Source: Nocardioides marinus (GTDB lineage: Bacteria; Actinomycetota; Actinomycetes; Propionibacteriales; Nocardioidaceae). Taken from it: a stretch of 64,000 bases of DNA. A program made the translations under genes and the position numbers. Position 1 is the first letter of the stretch; each line of letters opens with the position of its first letter. Of the stretch, positions 19,562-28,306 are shown piece by piece. The stretch lies in the NCBI RefSeq assembly GCF_013408145.1, contig NZ_JACBZI010000001.1, positions 2,990,001-3,054,000 on the forward strand, read 5' to 3'. The notes under the pieces were generated by a model. The model ran no database searches. It was not told where the DNA came from and saw nothing but the letters and a program-made list of their open reading frames with translations.

Positions 19562-21694
19562 GTGTCCACCAGCCGCAGCCGCCACCGACGGCTGCGTGCT
19601 GCCCTCACGGCCGCGTCCATGGGGCTGGCCACCGCCGTGGCGTCGTTGGCCCTCCCCGTCGCGCTCACCGCGCCGCAGGCGAGCGCCGCCGGGGCGACCG
19701 AGCTCTACCTCGTGACGATGGACGGCCCCGGCCTGGCCGCCGCCCCTCCCGGGCCGGCCACCGAGATCGCGCGCTGGCGGATCCGCGCCGAGCAGGAGGC
19801 GCTGCTGGCCCGCGTCGGAGCGACGCAGCCGGTCTACCGCTACTCCACCGCGCTCAACGGCCTCGCGCTGCGGCTGACCGCCGCCGAGGCCCGCGACCTG
19901 GTCACCGCGCCGGGTGTCGCCCTCGTCGAGGAGGCGCAGGTCCGCCGGCTGGCCGGTCGCGACCTCGCGGACGACCCGGCCAGGCTGAGCCCCGGCGGCG
20001 CCCGCCGCGGCGGCCAGGGGGTCGTGGTCGGGCTGGTCGACACCGGGCTGGACCCCGACACCCCGCTCTTCTCGGCCACCGCGCGCGTCAGCCGTGGAGC
20101 CCGGGACCGCGCCCCCTCCTGCATGCCCGAGCCCGCGTGGGGCCCCGGCTGGTGCACCGACAAGGTCGTCGCCGGCCACTGGTTCGTCGCCGGCTTCGGC
20201 GTCGACCGACTCGCCAGCCGCGCCACGCTCGCCCCCGTCGACGACGTCGGCCACGGCACCCAGGTCGCCTCCATCGCCGCCGGCAACGCCGACGTCCCCG
20301 TCCGGGTGCGCGGCAACGAGATCGGCCGGTACGCCGGGATCGCCCCCGACGCCCAGGTGGCGGTCTACAAGGCCTGCTGGACCGCGCCCGACCCCGCCGA
20401 CGACGGCTGCTCGACCGCCGACCTCGTCGCCGCGATCGACCGCGCCGTCGCCGACGGCGTCGACGTCCTCAACCTGTCCGTGGCCGGCCCGCCGACCCTC
20501 GACACCGTCGAGCTGGCCCTGCTCGGCGCCGCCGAGGCCGACGTCGTGGTCGTGGCCGCCGCCGGCGGGGACGCCGTGGGCGGCACCGCCCACTCCTCGC
20601 CCTGGGTCACGACCGTCGGGGCCGGCACCGGCACGGTCCGACGGGGCGAGGTCCGCCTCGGCGGCGGCACCCGGCTCCTCGGCGCGATGAGCTCCCCCGG
20701 CGAGCCCGTGCGTGCCCGGGTCGTCCGCGCCGCGGACGCCGCCGCCCGCGGTGCCTCCCGGGCCGCCGCCCGCCGCTGCGAGCCCGGCTCCCTGGACACC
20801 TCCGTCGTCGCCGAGCGGGTCGTGCTGTGCGAGCGCGGAGGTGTCGGTCGCGTCGACAAGTCCCAGACCGTCGCCGAGGCCGACGGCGTCGGCATGGTCC
20901 TGGTCAACACCGGCGCCGGCGACCTCTCCGCCGACCTGCACGCGGTGCCCACCGTCCACCTGGGAGCCGACGACGGTCGTCGCCTGATGTCGTGGGCCGC
21001 GAGCCACCCGCGCGGCCGGGTGATCCTCTCGGCCCGCCCCGTGACCCGCGCGGTCCCCCGCGTGCTGGAGTGGTCCAGCACGGGCAGCCCGGCAGCGGCG
21101 TACCCCAAGCCGGACGTGGTCGCCCCCGGCGACGGCGTCCTCGGGGCGGTGCCCGGCGGCCAGGGCTGGCAGTTCCTCGGGGGCACCTCCGCCGCGGCGG
21201 CCTGGGTGAGCGGCACCGCCGCACGGCTGCGCGCCGAGCGCGGCTGGAGCGCCGCGGCCACCCGCAGCGCCATGGTCACCACTGCCGAGCCGCTGCCGGC
21301 CGGCGTGCTGGACGCCGGCGCCGGACGCGTCCGCGTGCAGGCCGTCGACTCCCCCGGGCTGGTGCTGGGGGTAGACCCGACCGACTACCGCGACTGGCTC
21401 GACGGCGAGCGACTGGGCCTGAACACCCCCGCTCTCGTGGTGCGCGGGGAGGGCACGCTGACCCGCACGGTCACCAACGTCGGACGGCGGGCCCGCTACT
21501 TCTCCACCTCCGCCGTCGGCTTCGACCGGCACGACGTGAGCGTCACCCCGGCCGCCGTGCGGCTGGGCCCCGGGGAGAGCGCCCGGATCACCGTCCGCGT
21601 CACCCGTGGCGAGGGCACCCAGGAGGACGGCGCGGTGCTGCTGCGGGGCGGGGCCGGCACCCGCACCCGGCTGCCGCTGCTGGTCACTCGCTGA
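19562..21694 (+). CDS. Secreted subtilase (S8 family) with divergent active-site surroundings
   Basis: The protein has an N-terminal signal peptide (basic RSRHRRLR, hydrophobic stretch, PQASA cleavage region), a short propeptide-like part, and an S8 domain with Asp in VGLVDTGLD, His in GHGTQVASIAAGN and Ser in GGTSAAAAWVSG. A PA-like insert lies between His and Ser, and a C-terminal beta domain follows (LTRTVTNVGRRARYF). The oxyanion Asn region reads AAAGGDAVGG and not the usual AAGN, and the usual Pro of GTSMAxP is Trp. GTG at 19562 behind CGAGG is preferred; ATG at 19496 is possible. Extracellular protease activity is uncertain. Confidence 0.82.
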   Translation: MSTSRSRHRRLRAALTAASMGLATAVASLALPVALTAPQASAAGATELYLVTMDGPGLAAAPPGPATEIARWRIRAEQEALLARVGATQPVYRYSTALNGLALRLTAAEARDLVTAPGVALVEEAQVRRLAGRDLADDPARLSPGGARRGGQGVVVGLVDTGLDPDTPLFSATARVSRGARDRAPSCMPEPAWGPGWCTDKVVAGHWFVAGFGVDRLASRATLAPVDDVGHGTQVASIAAGNADVPVRVRGNEIGRYAGIAPDAQVAVYKACWTAPDPADDGCSTADLVAAIDRAVADGVDVLNLSVAGPPTLDTVELALLGAAEADVVVVAAAGGDAVGGTAHSSPWVTTVGAGTGTVRRGEVRLGGGTRLLGAMSSPGEPVRARVVRAADAAARGASRAAARRCEPGSLDTSVVAERVVLCERGGVGRVDKSQTVAEADGVGMVLVNTGAGDLSADLHAVPTVHLGADDGRRLMSWAASHPRGRVILSARPVTRAVPRVLEWSSTGSPAAAYPKPDVVAPGDGVLGAVPGGQGWQFLGGTSAAAAWVSGTAARLRAERGWSAAATRSAMVTTAEPLPAGVLDAGAGRVRVQAVDSPGLVLGVDPTDYRDWLDGERLGLNTPALVVRGEGTLTRTVTNVGRRARYFSTSAVGFDRHDVSVTPAAVRLGPGESARITVRVTRGEGTQEDGAVLLRGGAGTRTRLPLLVTR

Positions 21695-21742
21695 CGGTAC
21701 GGACCGGCGGCAGGTGGGTGGGGTGCGGAGACGCTCCCGCCA

Positions 21743-21834
21743 GAGCCCACCCCCGGCGGAGGGGAACCACCCCTTCCGCTCCTTCGTCGCTCCAGGGGGG
21801 CCAGGCCCATCCACCCTCCGCCGGGGGTGGGCTC
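21743..21834. terminator. Long perfect inverted repeat between convergent genes
   Basis: Two 21-nt arms (21743-21763 and 21814-21834; left arm starts GAGCCCACCCCC) are perfect complements around a 50-nt loop. A second outer pair, GGGGTGCGG near 21720 and CCGCACCCC near 21849, extends the dyad. It lies between the convergent subtilase and SRPBCC genes, so a bidirectional terminator is the simplest reading. The long GC-rich loop is unusual. Confidence 0.65.
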
Positions 21835-21930
21835 CGTCGTCCGCGTCACCGCACCCCGCGCGTCTCCCGCCGCCGGTCCGGTCTCACCTCGAGGTGGTCG
21901 GCCGAGCGCGGGTGCCCCGGGTGGGTCGGG

Positions 21931-22374
21931 TCAGGGGATGACCGGGAGCGGCTCCGGCTCGGCCTCGGCCTGGGCGACCAGCGCCGCCAGGGCGGTGGGG
22001 GCGTCCGCGGTGACCATGGCGCCCACGCCGTCGGCACCGGGGCCGGTGACCTCGGTGGTGACCGTGACCAGCGACCCGCCGTCGGTCGCCTCGACGACGT
22101 GGTCGACGCGGATCTCGAGCTCGCCCATCCGCAGCACGTCGAGGTAGCGCTCGTCGGGGTGGACGACCTCGAGCTCGAAGGGCATCTCGAAGCCGCCCGC
22201 CATCACCATGTGCCCGGTGGTGCCGACCCGGAAGGGCCCGTCCAGGACCACCTTCTCCACGGGCGGGTCCCAGGTGGGCCAGGTCGCGGTGTTGCTCCAC
22301 AGGGCCCAGATGCGCTCGGGGGACGCAGTGGTCTGGAGGGTCTCGACGTGGCGGAAGGCGGGAGCAGCGTCCAT
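21931..22374 (-). CDS. SRPBCC (START-like) family protein
   Basis: The 147-aa protein has the helix-grip pattern: an N-terminal strand, the helix ASPERIWALWSNTATWPTWDP near residues 16-36, central strands, and a C-terminal helix rich in Ala. Such proteins bind hydrophobic ligands or act in polyketide and toxin chemistry; here the ligand is unknown. ATG at 22374 is chosen because a TAGGTT hexamer on the minus strand (22388 to 22383) precedes it by 8 nt, a leaderless arrangement. Confidence 0.78.
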   Translation of the reverse strand: MDAAPAFRHVETLQTTASPERIWALWSNTATWPTWDPPVEKVVLDGPFRVGTTGHMVMAGGFEMPFELEVVHPDERYLDVLRMGELEIRVDHVVEATDGGSLVTVTTEVTGPGADGVGAMVTADAPTALAALVAQAEAEPEPLPVIP

Positions 22375-22469
22375 GGCGCGCGAACCTATGCGTTCGGCCG
22401 CCTCCGCGCCAGGGGTCTCACCCGAGCGGGCACACCCGGGCGGAGGCACTGCCGCCTCCGACGTACGAC

Positions 22470-22503
22470 GGAGCCCCGCCGACCCGGGGGTCGACGGGGC
22501 TCC
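22470..22503 (-). terminator. Hairpin terminator after the M6 protease
   Basis: A 16-bp stem with one mismatch (GGAGCCCCGCCGACCC against GGGTCGACGGGGCTCC) closes on a 2-nt centre, 41 nt past the protease stop. It lacks a U run. The position before the next minus-strand gene supports termination. Confidence 0.7.
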
Positions 22504-22544
22504 GCGTGGTGCTGGGCCGCGGGCGGCTCAGCGTGGATCGGACC

Positions 22545-24920
22545 TCAGGAGGAGGTGCCGACCTTGATGACCATGACGCCGTTCTTCTTGACCTTCTTGA
22601 CCGTGATGGTCGTGCCGGTCTTCGGGACGTCGACCGAGCTCCAGCCCTGCTGGTAGCGACCCGGGTGGGAGTCGGTGCCGTGCTCGTCGCCGGCGTACCA
22701 CCAGTCGAGGGTGTCGTCGAAGGTGCTGACCGGTCGGATCTTCGGCAGCTCGAAGGGGTCCCCCAGCCAGTCGATCTCCTGGCTCTTCTTGCGGTCCAGG
22801 CCGAACGCGGCGTCGAAGGAGGACGTGCGGGGCCGGGCGAGGTTGCCGTCCGGGGTGTGCACGAACTCCGGGTGCGCGTCGACGGGCAGGATCAGGCCGC
22901 CACCGGGGTGGTCCCCGACGTTGTTGTCGTCGTAGGAGGTGTCCCAGTAGCTGATGAGCGCGCCCGCACCCTGCTGGTAGAAGTCGACCCGGTCGGGCTC
23001 CTCGGCGATGTTGCCGAAGTGGTAGACGTGCTTGAGGAGCCGGTCGCGACCGACGTACTGCCGGTTGTCGACGATGTAGGCGTTGACGTGCTCGGAGACC
23101 ATCGTGCCGGTCGTGGTGGTGAAGCCGTCGAGGCTCCAGCCGTCCGCGCCGCCCTCGGCGGAGCCGATGGGGGTGCCGTCCAGGGCGACCTCGTCGACCT
23201 GGAAGCCGGGCAGCGAGACCGCGGCGTCGGTGAGGTAGCGGAAGCGGATGCCCACGGCCTCGGCCGGGACGGTGGCGGTGAGGTCGACCCAGCCGCCACT
23301 GCTGCCGGAGATACCGGTCTGGTCGGGGTTGGCCCCACCCTCGTCGGCGCCCTCGTAGGACCGGTCGGTCGGGACGTTCTCCCAGGTCTGGCCGTCGGTG
23401 GTGGCCTGGAGGAAGGCGTAGTCCCAGCCGTCCTCGATGCTCCACCGGGCCTTGGCGGTCAGCTCGCCGCCGCCGTCGACCCCGCGGGACATCGTGTTGT
23501 CGAGCTCGTTGCCCGAGCCGGAGAAGTAGTAGGAGTCACCGCAGGTGGCGCACGGGTCGCCGAGCTCGGTGGTGACCTCCTTGTCCGGGAGCAGCACCAT
23601 CAGGGCGTTGTGCTCCTTGCCCTTGGTGGACTGGCCGGGGCGGATCCAGTGCTTGGAGGAGCGGCCCGCTCGGGCCACGTCGTAGTCGAGCCAGCCGAGC
23701 TGGAACTTCTCCCAGGCACCGAACGGCATCGGGCGGTCGCCGATGCCCTTGTCCTTCTTCGCGGTGCCGCGCGACTGCGACATCAGCGACCAGAAGCCGG
23801 TGGAGTTCTCCGCACCGCCGGTGTTGCCGGAGGTGTCGTAGAGGTCGGGCAGACCCAGGTCGTGGCCGAACTCGTGGGCGAAGACCGACAGGCCGCCGTT
23901 CTCGGGCTGGATGGTGTAGTCACCGACCCACACGCCGGTCGGGTTGTCGGGCAGCTCCACGGCCGAGCCGTTGGCGTCGGACGTGCCGCCCTCACCGATG
24001 TCGACGCCGCCGAACGGCGCGCCGCCCTCGGGGCCGGTGCCGTAGGGCTGGACACCGGCGTACCAGCGGTGGCTCCAGATGGCGTCGCCGCCGTAGATCG
24101 GGTCACCGTCGGCCTGGTCGCCACCGGCGTGCACGACCTGGAAGTGGTCGATGTAGCCGTCGGGCTCGTTGAAGTCACCGTCGCCGTCGAAGTCGTAGCG
24201 GTCCTGGACGTCGAAGGTCTTGAGGTACTCGCGGACCTGGGTCATCGTCCAGCCGGCGTCGAGCTTCTCCTGGGTCCAGACCGACAGCGCGTCGCGGATC
24301 AGGAACCAGGTGTTGTTGCAGCTGATGTCGCCGCACAGGTCGCGGCCGTAGCGCGCCTGGTTGAACGGGACCTTGACCCACTCGGTGACGTCGCCGTCGA
24401 TGGAGTAGGTGCCGCTGGACTGCTCCTCGTAGAACGACTTCATCCGGTTGAAGTACATGTTCTCGAAGTAGGACTGGTCGTAGTCCTTCTCCCACAGCGT
24501 GGAGTTGTCCTCGCTGCGGTCGGGCTTCGGGATCTCGTTGTGCAGCGGGCCGTCGTCACGCTGGGCGTCGGACTCCCCGGCGGGGTACGCCGAGTGCACG
24601 GTGTCACCGAACTCGGCGAGCACCACGAAGATCTTGTCCGTGCCCTTCTGGGTGACCCGCGCGTAGGCGTCCTTGCTGACCCGCTCGACGGGCCCACCCT
24701 TGCCGCCGTTGCGCAGGCGCTGCTCCACGGCCTGGCGACGGAGGTCGGCGTACTTGTCCTGCCACGGCATGCTCAACGAGTCGCTGACACGCGGGGCGTC
24801 GTGAGTGCCCTCGCCGGTCGCCTGGGGTGCTGCACCCGACGGGGCCGCGGTCAGCGGCATCGCCAGGGCGGCGGCGACGAGCGAGGAGCTCGCGATGGTG
24901 GCGAGCTTCTTCCTGCTCAA
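22545..24920 (-). CDS. Secreted M6 metalloprotease, immune inhibitor A type
   Basis: The 791-aa exported protein has a signal peptide (RKKLATIASSSLVAAALAMP, cleavage near AAPSGA-AP), an M6 catalytic core with HEFGHDLGLPDLYD near residues 343-356, and C-terminal beta-rich regions including GYIDHFQVVHAGGDQ upstream of the motif. The family (Bacillus InhA) degrades host or environmental proteins; here a nutritional role is more likely. The start is TTG with GGGAGG 6 nt upstream. A 9-bp hairpin at 24958-24983 lies in the leader, and a hairpin terminator follows the gene. Confidence 0.92.
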   Translation of the reverse strand: MSRKKLATIASSSLVAAALAMPLTAAPSGAAPQATGEGTHDAPRVSDSLSMPWQDKYADLRRQAVEQRLRNGGKGGPVERVSKDAYARVTQKGTDKIFVVLAEFGDTVHSAYPAGESDAQRDDGPLHNEIPKPDRSEDNSTLWEKDYDQSYFENMYFNRMKSFYEEQSSGTYSIDGDVTEWVKVPFNQARYGRDLCGDISCNNTWFLIRDALSVWTQEKLDAGWTMTQVREYLKTFDVQDRYDFDGDGDFNEPDGYIDHFQVVHAGGDQADGDPIYGGDAIWSHRWYAGVQPYGTGPEGGAPFGGVDIGEGGTSDANGSAVELPDNPTGVWVGDYTIQPENGGLSVFAHEFGHDLGLPDLYDTSGNTGGAENSTGFWSLMSQSRGTAKKDKGIGDRPMPFGAWEKFQLGWLDYDVARAGRSSKHWIRPGQSTKGKEHNALMVLLPDKEVTTELGDPCATCGDSYYFSGSGNELDNTMSRGVDGGGELTAKARWSIEDGWDYAFLQATTDGQTWENVPTDRSYEGADEGGANPDQTGISGSSGGWVDLTATVPAEAVGIRFRYLTDAAVSLPGFQVDEVALDGTPIGSAEGGADGWSLDGFTTTTGTMVSEHVNAYIVDNRQYVGRDRLLKHVYHFGNIAEEPDRVDFYQQGAGALISYWDTSYDDNNVGDHPGGGLILPVDAHPEFVHTPDGNLARPRTSSFDAAFGLDRKKSQEIDWLGDPFELPKIRPVSTFDDTLDWWYAGDEHGTDSHPGRYQQGWSSVDVPKTGTTITVKKVKKNGVMVIKVGTSS

Positions 24921-24957
24921 CTGCTTCCTCCCTTAACCGAGAACAGGCTCGCGCGAC

Positions 24958-24983
24958 GTGCGGGAGCCCGAGCCCTCCCGCAC
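24958..24983 (-). promoter_or_regulatory. Leader hairpin upstream of the M6 protease
   Basis: GTGCGGGAG (24958-24966) and CTCCCGCAC (24975-24983) are perfect complements around 8 nt. The structure would lie about 38 nt before the TTG start codon, just outside the Shine-Dalgarno. It could stabilise the mRNA or gate initiation. The rest of the 223-bp gap (24921-25143) shows no gene. Confidence 0.4.
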
Positions 24984-25143
24984 CGTTTCCGAGCGCGTGG
25001 GGGATGGGGAGAGACGACAACACGCAATACCCCCAGGGGAAGGGCGAGCAGGCATCGTTACCTCTTCGTGACCGACTGCTGACCTGTCCCCACGGCCGGC
25101 CTCGTGCCCACCAGGCCCCCTCCCCCGGAGCCGGCTCCGGGGG

Positions 25144-26295
25144 TCAGCCGACCTGCTCGATCTCCAGGACCCGGTCGCCGAGCCGCAGCACGTCACCAGC
25201 CAGCAGGGTGACGGGACGGCCGGGCGAGAGGTGCCGCGGGACGCCTTGGCGGATGAGCACCGAGCCGTTGGTCGAGCCCCGGTCCATCACGACCAACGAG
25301 CCGTCCTCGCCGAGGGACAGCTGGGCGTGGGTCTTGGAGACCGACATGTCCGGCGAGGCGAGGGCGACCAGGTCGGCGACCTGCTCCCCCGGTCGGGCCT
25401 GCGGTCCGCGGCCCAGGAGGGTGACTCCGCGCACCACGACCCGCTCGCCGGTGTCCGCGGTGGCACGCCAGCGCGGTGTCGCGACCGCCGGCGGGGGCGG
25501 TGCCGCGGTCGGCGGCGTGGCCGGGGGGACGGTCGGTGGGGTGGCGGGTGGGGTGGCGGGTGGGATGGCGGGGCCTCGGGTGGCCGGCGGGACGTCGGCG
25601 CGGCGGCGACCCGGCGCCGGCCCGTCGGGACGCGCGGGTGCCTCGGGTGCCTGGGGTACCTGCGGCCTGACGGAAGCGCCCGACTGGCCGTCGGGGGTGC
25701 CGGTGGCGGGGCGCGGGGTCGCGGGCGCCGGCTCCGGCGGCACCAGCCGCATGGCGGTGAGGTTGACCATCGGCTGCGGGCGCTCCGGGGCGGTCTCGGG
25801 CGCAGCGACGGGCCGGACGTCGACGACCTGGGTCCCGGCGACCTCGTCGTGCCAGCCCCGGCGACGACCCGAGCCGTCGGCGGCAGCGGTCCAGGCCAGG
25901 GTGGCCAGGCCCAGCCCGAAGGTCGGGGGCCCGGCGAGGGCGAGGACGGCCTGACGACGTACGGCGGCGGCGAACGACAGCGCGCCGTCGACCGGCTCCA
26001 CGCGCAGCCCGAGCGCCGCCATGCCGGGCGTGGCACCCCGGGCCGCGAGGAGGGCGGCCCCGCCGGCGACGAGGACGACGGCCAGGGCGAGGGGCGCCGA
26101 GAGGACGAGCCAGGCAGCCTGATCGGAGGCGACCAGCAGCCAGGCCAGGCCGACGGGCAGCCCCCAGCCGAGGACCCGGTCCAGTGCGTAGGCGTGCAGC
26201 CGCCGCTCGAGGTCGGCGGGACGCAGGCCCTCGGGTCCGCGGGGGGCCCGGGCGGGCGGGGAGGAGCCCGGGACCGGTGGCGCGGTGGTGCTCAC
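25144..26295 (-). CDS. RDD-FHA membrane protein
   Basis: The 383-aa protein has an N-terminal RDD-like membrane domain (several hydrophobic helices between residues about 40 and 145, with GATPGMAALGLRVEP), a Pro/Ala-rich linker with repeated PATPP units (about 195-270), and a C-terminal FHA domain (VTLLGRGP, SVSKTHAQL, MDRGSTNGSVL) that should bind phosphothreonine. The GTG start overlaps the upstream FHA gene by 4 nt. It is the last gene of the PP2C-FHA operon and probably a membrane-anchored phospho-signal reader. The linker is unstructured. Confidence 0.85.
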   Translation of the reverse strand: MSTTAPPVPGSSPPARAPRGPEGLRPADLERRLHAYALDRVLGWGLPVGLAWLLVASDQAAWLVLSAPLALAVVLVAGGAALLAARGATPGMAALGLRVEPVDGALSFAAAVRRQAVLALAGPPTFGLGLATLAWTAAADGSGRRRGWHDEVAGTQVVDVRPVAAPETAPERPQPMVNLTAMRLVPPEPAPATPRPATGTPDGQSGASVRPQVPQAPEAPARPDGPAPGRRRADVPPATRGPAIPPATPPATPPTVPPATPPTAAPPPPAVATPRWRATADTGERVVVRGVTLLGRGPQARPGEQVADLVALASPDMSVSKTHAQLSLGEDGSLVVMDRGSTNGSVLIRQGVPRHLSPGRPVTLLAGDVLRLGDRVLEIEQVG

Positions 26296-27416
26296 GGGCG
26301 GTCCACCGTGATCGTGAGGCCGTCGCCCAGGTCGATCACCGCACCGGGGAGGAGCTGGACCGGGATGCCGGGCCGCAGCGGCTCCTGCGGCAACCCGGGC
26401 TGGGTGAGGAGCGTGCCGTTGGTGGAGCCGAGGTCGGTCACGACGGCGCTGCCGTGGTCGGCCCCGGACCCGGGGCGGACCTCGAGGTGGGTGGAGGAGA
26501 TCTCCTGCTGCGGACTGGGGACGGCGACCAGCCGGGGATGCTGGGTCGCGGTGAACCGGCGCGCCTCGGGGGCCCGGCCGAGGATCACGACCCGGTCGAC
26601 GTCGACGCGCTGGCCGTCGGAGATCCGCAGCACCGCCACCGGGGCGGCCGTCACGTCCGGGGCCGGTGGCTGACCCGGGATGCCCGCGGGCGCCCGCAGG
26701 AACTCCTCGGCGCTCCACGAACCGTCCTGCGTGCGGCCGTCGTGGTCGTCGGCGGCGGGGGTCCAGGCAGGGGTCTCGGCCGGGGTCTCGGCAGGGGTCT
26801 CGGCAGGGGTCTCGGCCGGGGTCCAGGCAGGGGTCTCGGCCGGCGTCTCGGCCGGGGACTCGTCGCCCTGGTCCTCGGCGGCCGCGAGGTGCCGGAGCAG
26901 CGGCGAGGAGTCGACCACCGGCACGGGGACCCCGTGCCCGGCCGCGGCCGCCACCGGACCAGCCGCGAGGGCGGGCTCGGCGGGCCAGAGGATGCGTGCG
27001 GCGCGAACCAGCCCGTCGCCGACCTCCAGGGTCGCGCCGGTGGCCGCGGAGCCCAGCTCGAGGCTGATCGCCCGGACGTCGTCGGCGCCGGCCTCCGCCC
27101 ACGTGGTGACGCTGCGGCCGTCGGCCACCGTCTCCTCGCCGTCGGCATCGAGCAGGCAGACCGCGCGACCCCGCACCACGGCACGGGTACGCCGCTCCTC
27201 GGTGCTCACCAGGGCCAGGCCGGCGAGGTCGGAGAGCCCCGCGGCCAGCACCAGGTCGAGGACCTCGTCGGCCCCCGCGCCGGCGTCGACGAGCGCCCAG
27301 GCCGACGCGGCGAGGTCGCGGCGGTCCGGGGGGAGGGCCAGGACCAGGTCGGCGCCCAGCACGACGTACCACTCCCCCGGCACGTAGGAGCGGGTCGTCG
27401 GAGCGTGGTCGGTCAC
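26292..27416 (-). CDS. FHA-domain protein with ETPA repeat
   Basis: The 374-aa protein has an N-terminal domain of about 180 residues of unknown fold, then a low-complexity run of eight or so 4-residue ETPA/WTPA units (about residues 190-221), and a C-terminal FHA domain (VILGRAPEARRF, ISSTHLEVRP, DLGSTNGTLLTQPG). The DNA of the run is a 12-bp tandem repeat near 26757-26852, so its length may vary between strains. The GTG start overlaps the PP2C stop. It is likely a phospho-dependent adaptor in the same pathway. Confidence 0.85.
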   Translation of the reverse strand: MTDHAPTTRSYVPGEWYVVLGADLVLALPPDRRDLAASAWALVDAGAGADEVLDLVLAAGLSDLAGLALVSTEERRTRAVVRGRAVCLLDADGEETVADGRSVTTWAEAGADDVRAISLELGSAATGATLEVGDGLVRAARILWPAEPALAAGPVAAAAGHGVPVPVVDSSPLLRHLAAAEDQGDESPAETPAETPAWTPAETPAETPAETPAETPAWTPAADDHDGRTQDGSWSAEEFLRAPAGIPGQPPAPDVTAAPVAVLRISDGQRVDVDRVVILGRAPEARRFTATQHPRLVAVPSPQQEISSTHLEVRPGSGADHGSAVVTDLGSTNGTLLTQPGLPQEPLRPGIPVQLLPGAVIDLGDGLTITVDRP

Positions 27417-28267
27417 GGGAGCACCCCCAGGCGCTGCTCGAGGTCGACGTCGATGGGGGTCTCGGCCCCCACGGCAGCGGTGTCGGCAGCGGCAGCGGTG
27501 TCGGGGTCGGGGTCGGGGTCGGTGAGCGCGTCGACCACGACGACCGTGGCGTTGTCACGCCCGCCGGCATCGAGGGCCGCGGCCAGCAGCGCCTCGGCGG
27601 CACGGCCGGGGTCTGCGGCGGCGGCGAGCACCCCGCGCATCTGCTCGTGGTCGAGCATCCCCGAGATGCCGTCGCTGCAGAGCACGAGGCGGGGCGCCGC
27701 GGCGAGCGGCAGGACGAACAGGTCGGGCTCGGAGCGCTGGTTGCCGCCGAGGGAGCGGGTGATCACGTGCCGCTCGGGGTGCTCCGCGGCGGCGGCCTCG
27801 GTGATGAGCCCGGTGTCGACGAGCTCCTGGACGACCGAGTGGTCCACCGTCACCTGCTCCAGCGACCCGCCCTCGACCCGGTAGGCGCGGGAGTCGCCGA
27901 GGTTGGCCAGCAGCCAGGCCGGTGCGCCCTCGTGCTGGGCGAGGACGGCGGCGACCGCGGTGGTGCCGGCCTGGAGCGGCCCGACGCCGGCGGCGCGCTG
28001 CTCCTCGGCGTACGTCGCGATCCGGCGCCGGCACGACTCCAGCACCTCCACGACCGCGTCGGCGGCGTGCACCGGGTCGTAGCCGCGCGCGGCGAGCCCG
28101 GCGAACTCCTCCACCACGATCGCGCTGGCGACGTCCCCTCCCTCGTGCCCGCCCATCCCGTCGGCGACGACGAAGACCGGCGGCTCGGCGAGGTAGGCGT
28201 CCTCGTTGACCTCACGCACCCGACCGACGTCGGTGCGGGCACCGTGCTGCAGCCGTACCCCGGTCAT
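27413..28267 (-). CDS. PP2C-family Ser/Thr protein phosphatase
   Basis: The 284-aa protein has the PP2C metal-binding motifs: VADGMGGHEGGDVAS near residues 34-48, GDSRAYR near 123-129, VLCSDGIS near 196-203, and DNATVVVVDAL near 238-248. It dephosphorylates Ser/Thr proteins in a Mg/Mn-dependent way. It heads a three-gene operon with two FHA proteins, which suggests it reverses phosphorylation that those read. No Ser/Thr kinase gene is in the window. The start is ATG at 28267, divergent from the helicase-C3 gene. Confidence 0.92.
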   Translation of the reverse strand: MTGVRLQHGARTDVGRVREVNEDAYLAEPPVFVVADGMGGHEGGDVASAIVVEEFAGLAARGYDPVHAADAVVEVLESCRRRIATYAEEQRAAGVGPLQAGTTAVAAVLAQHEGAPAWLLANLGDSRAYRVEGGSLEQVTVDHSVVQELVDTGLITEAAAAEHPERHVITRSLGGNQRSEPDLFVLPLAAAPRLVLCSDGISGMLDHEQMRGVLAAAADPGRAAEALLAAALDAGGRDNATVVVVDALTDPDPDPDTAAAADTAAVGAETPIDVDLEQRLGVLP

Positions 28268-28306
28268 GCGCCGAGCCGCTGGCCGGTGGCCGGTAGCGTG
28301 GGAGGG

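Noticed and set aside
19409..21814. An 801-codon minus-strand open frame opposite the subtilase
   Set aside because: Gly/Ala/Arg low complexity; the plus frame has the signal peptide and catalytic motifs.
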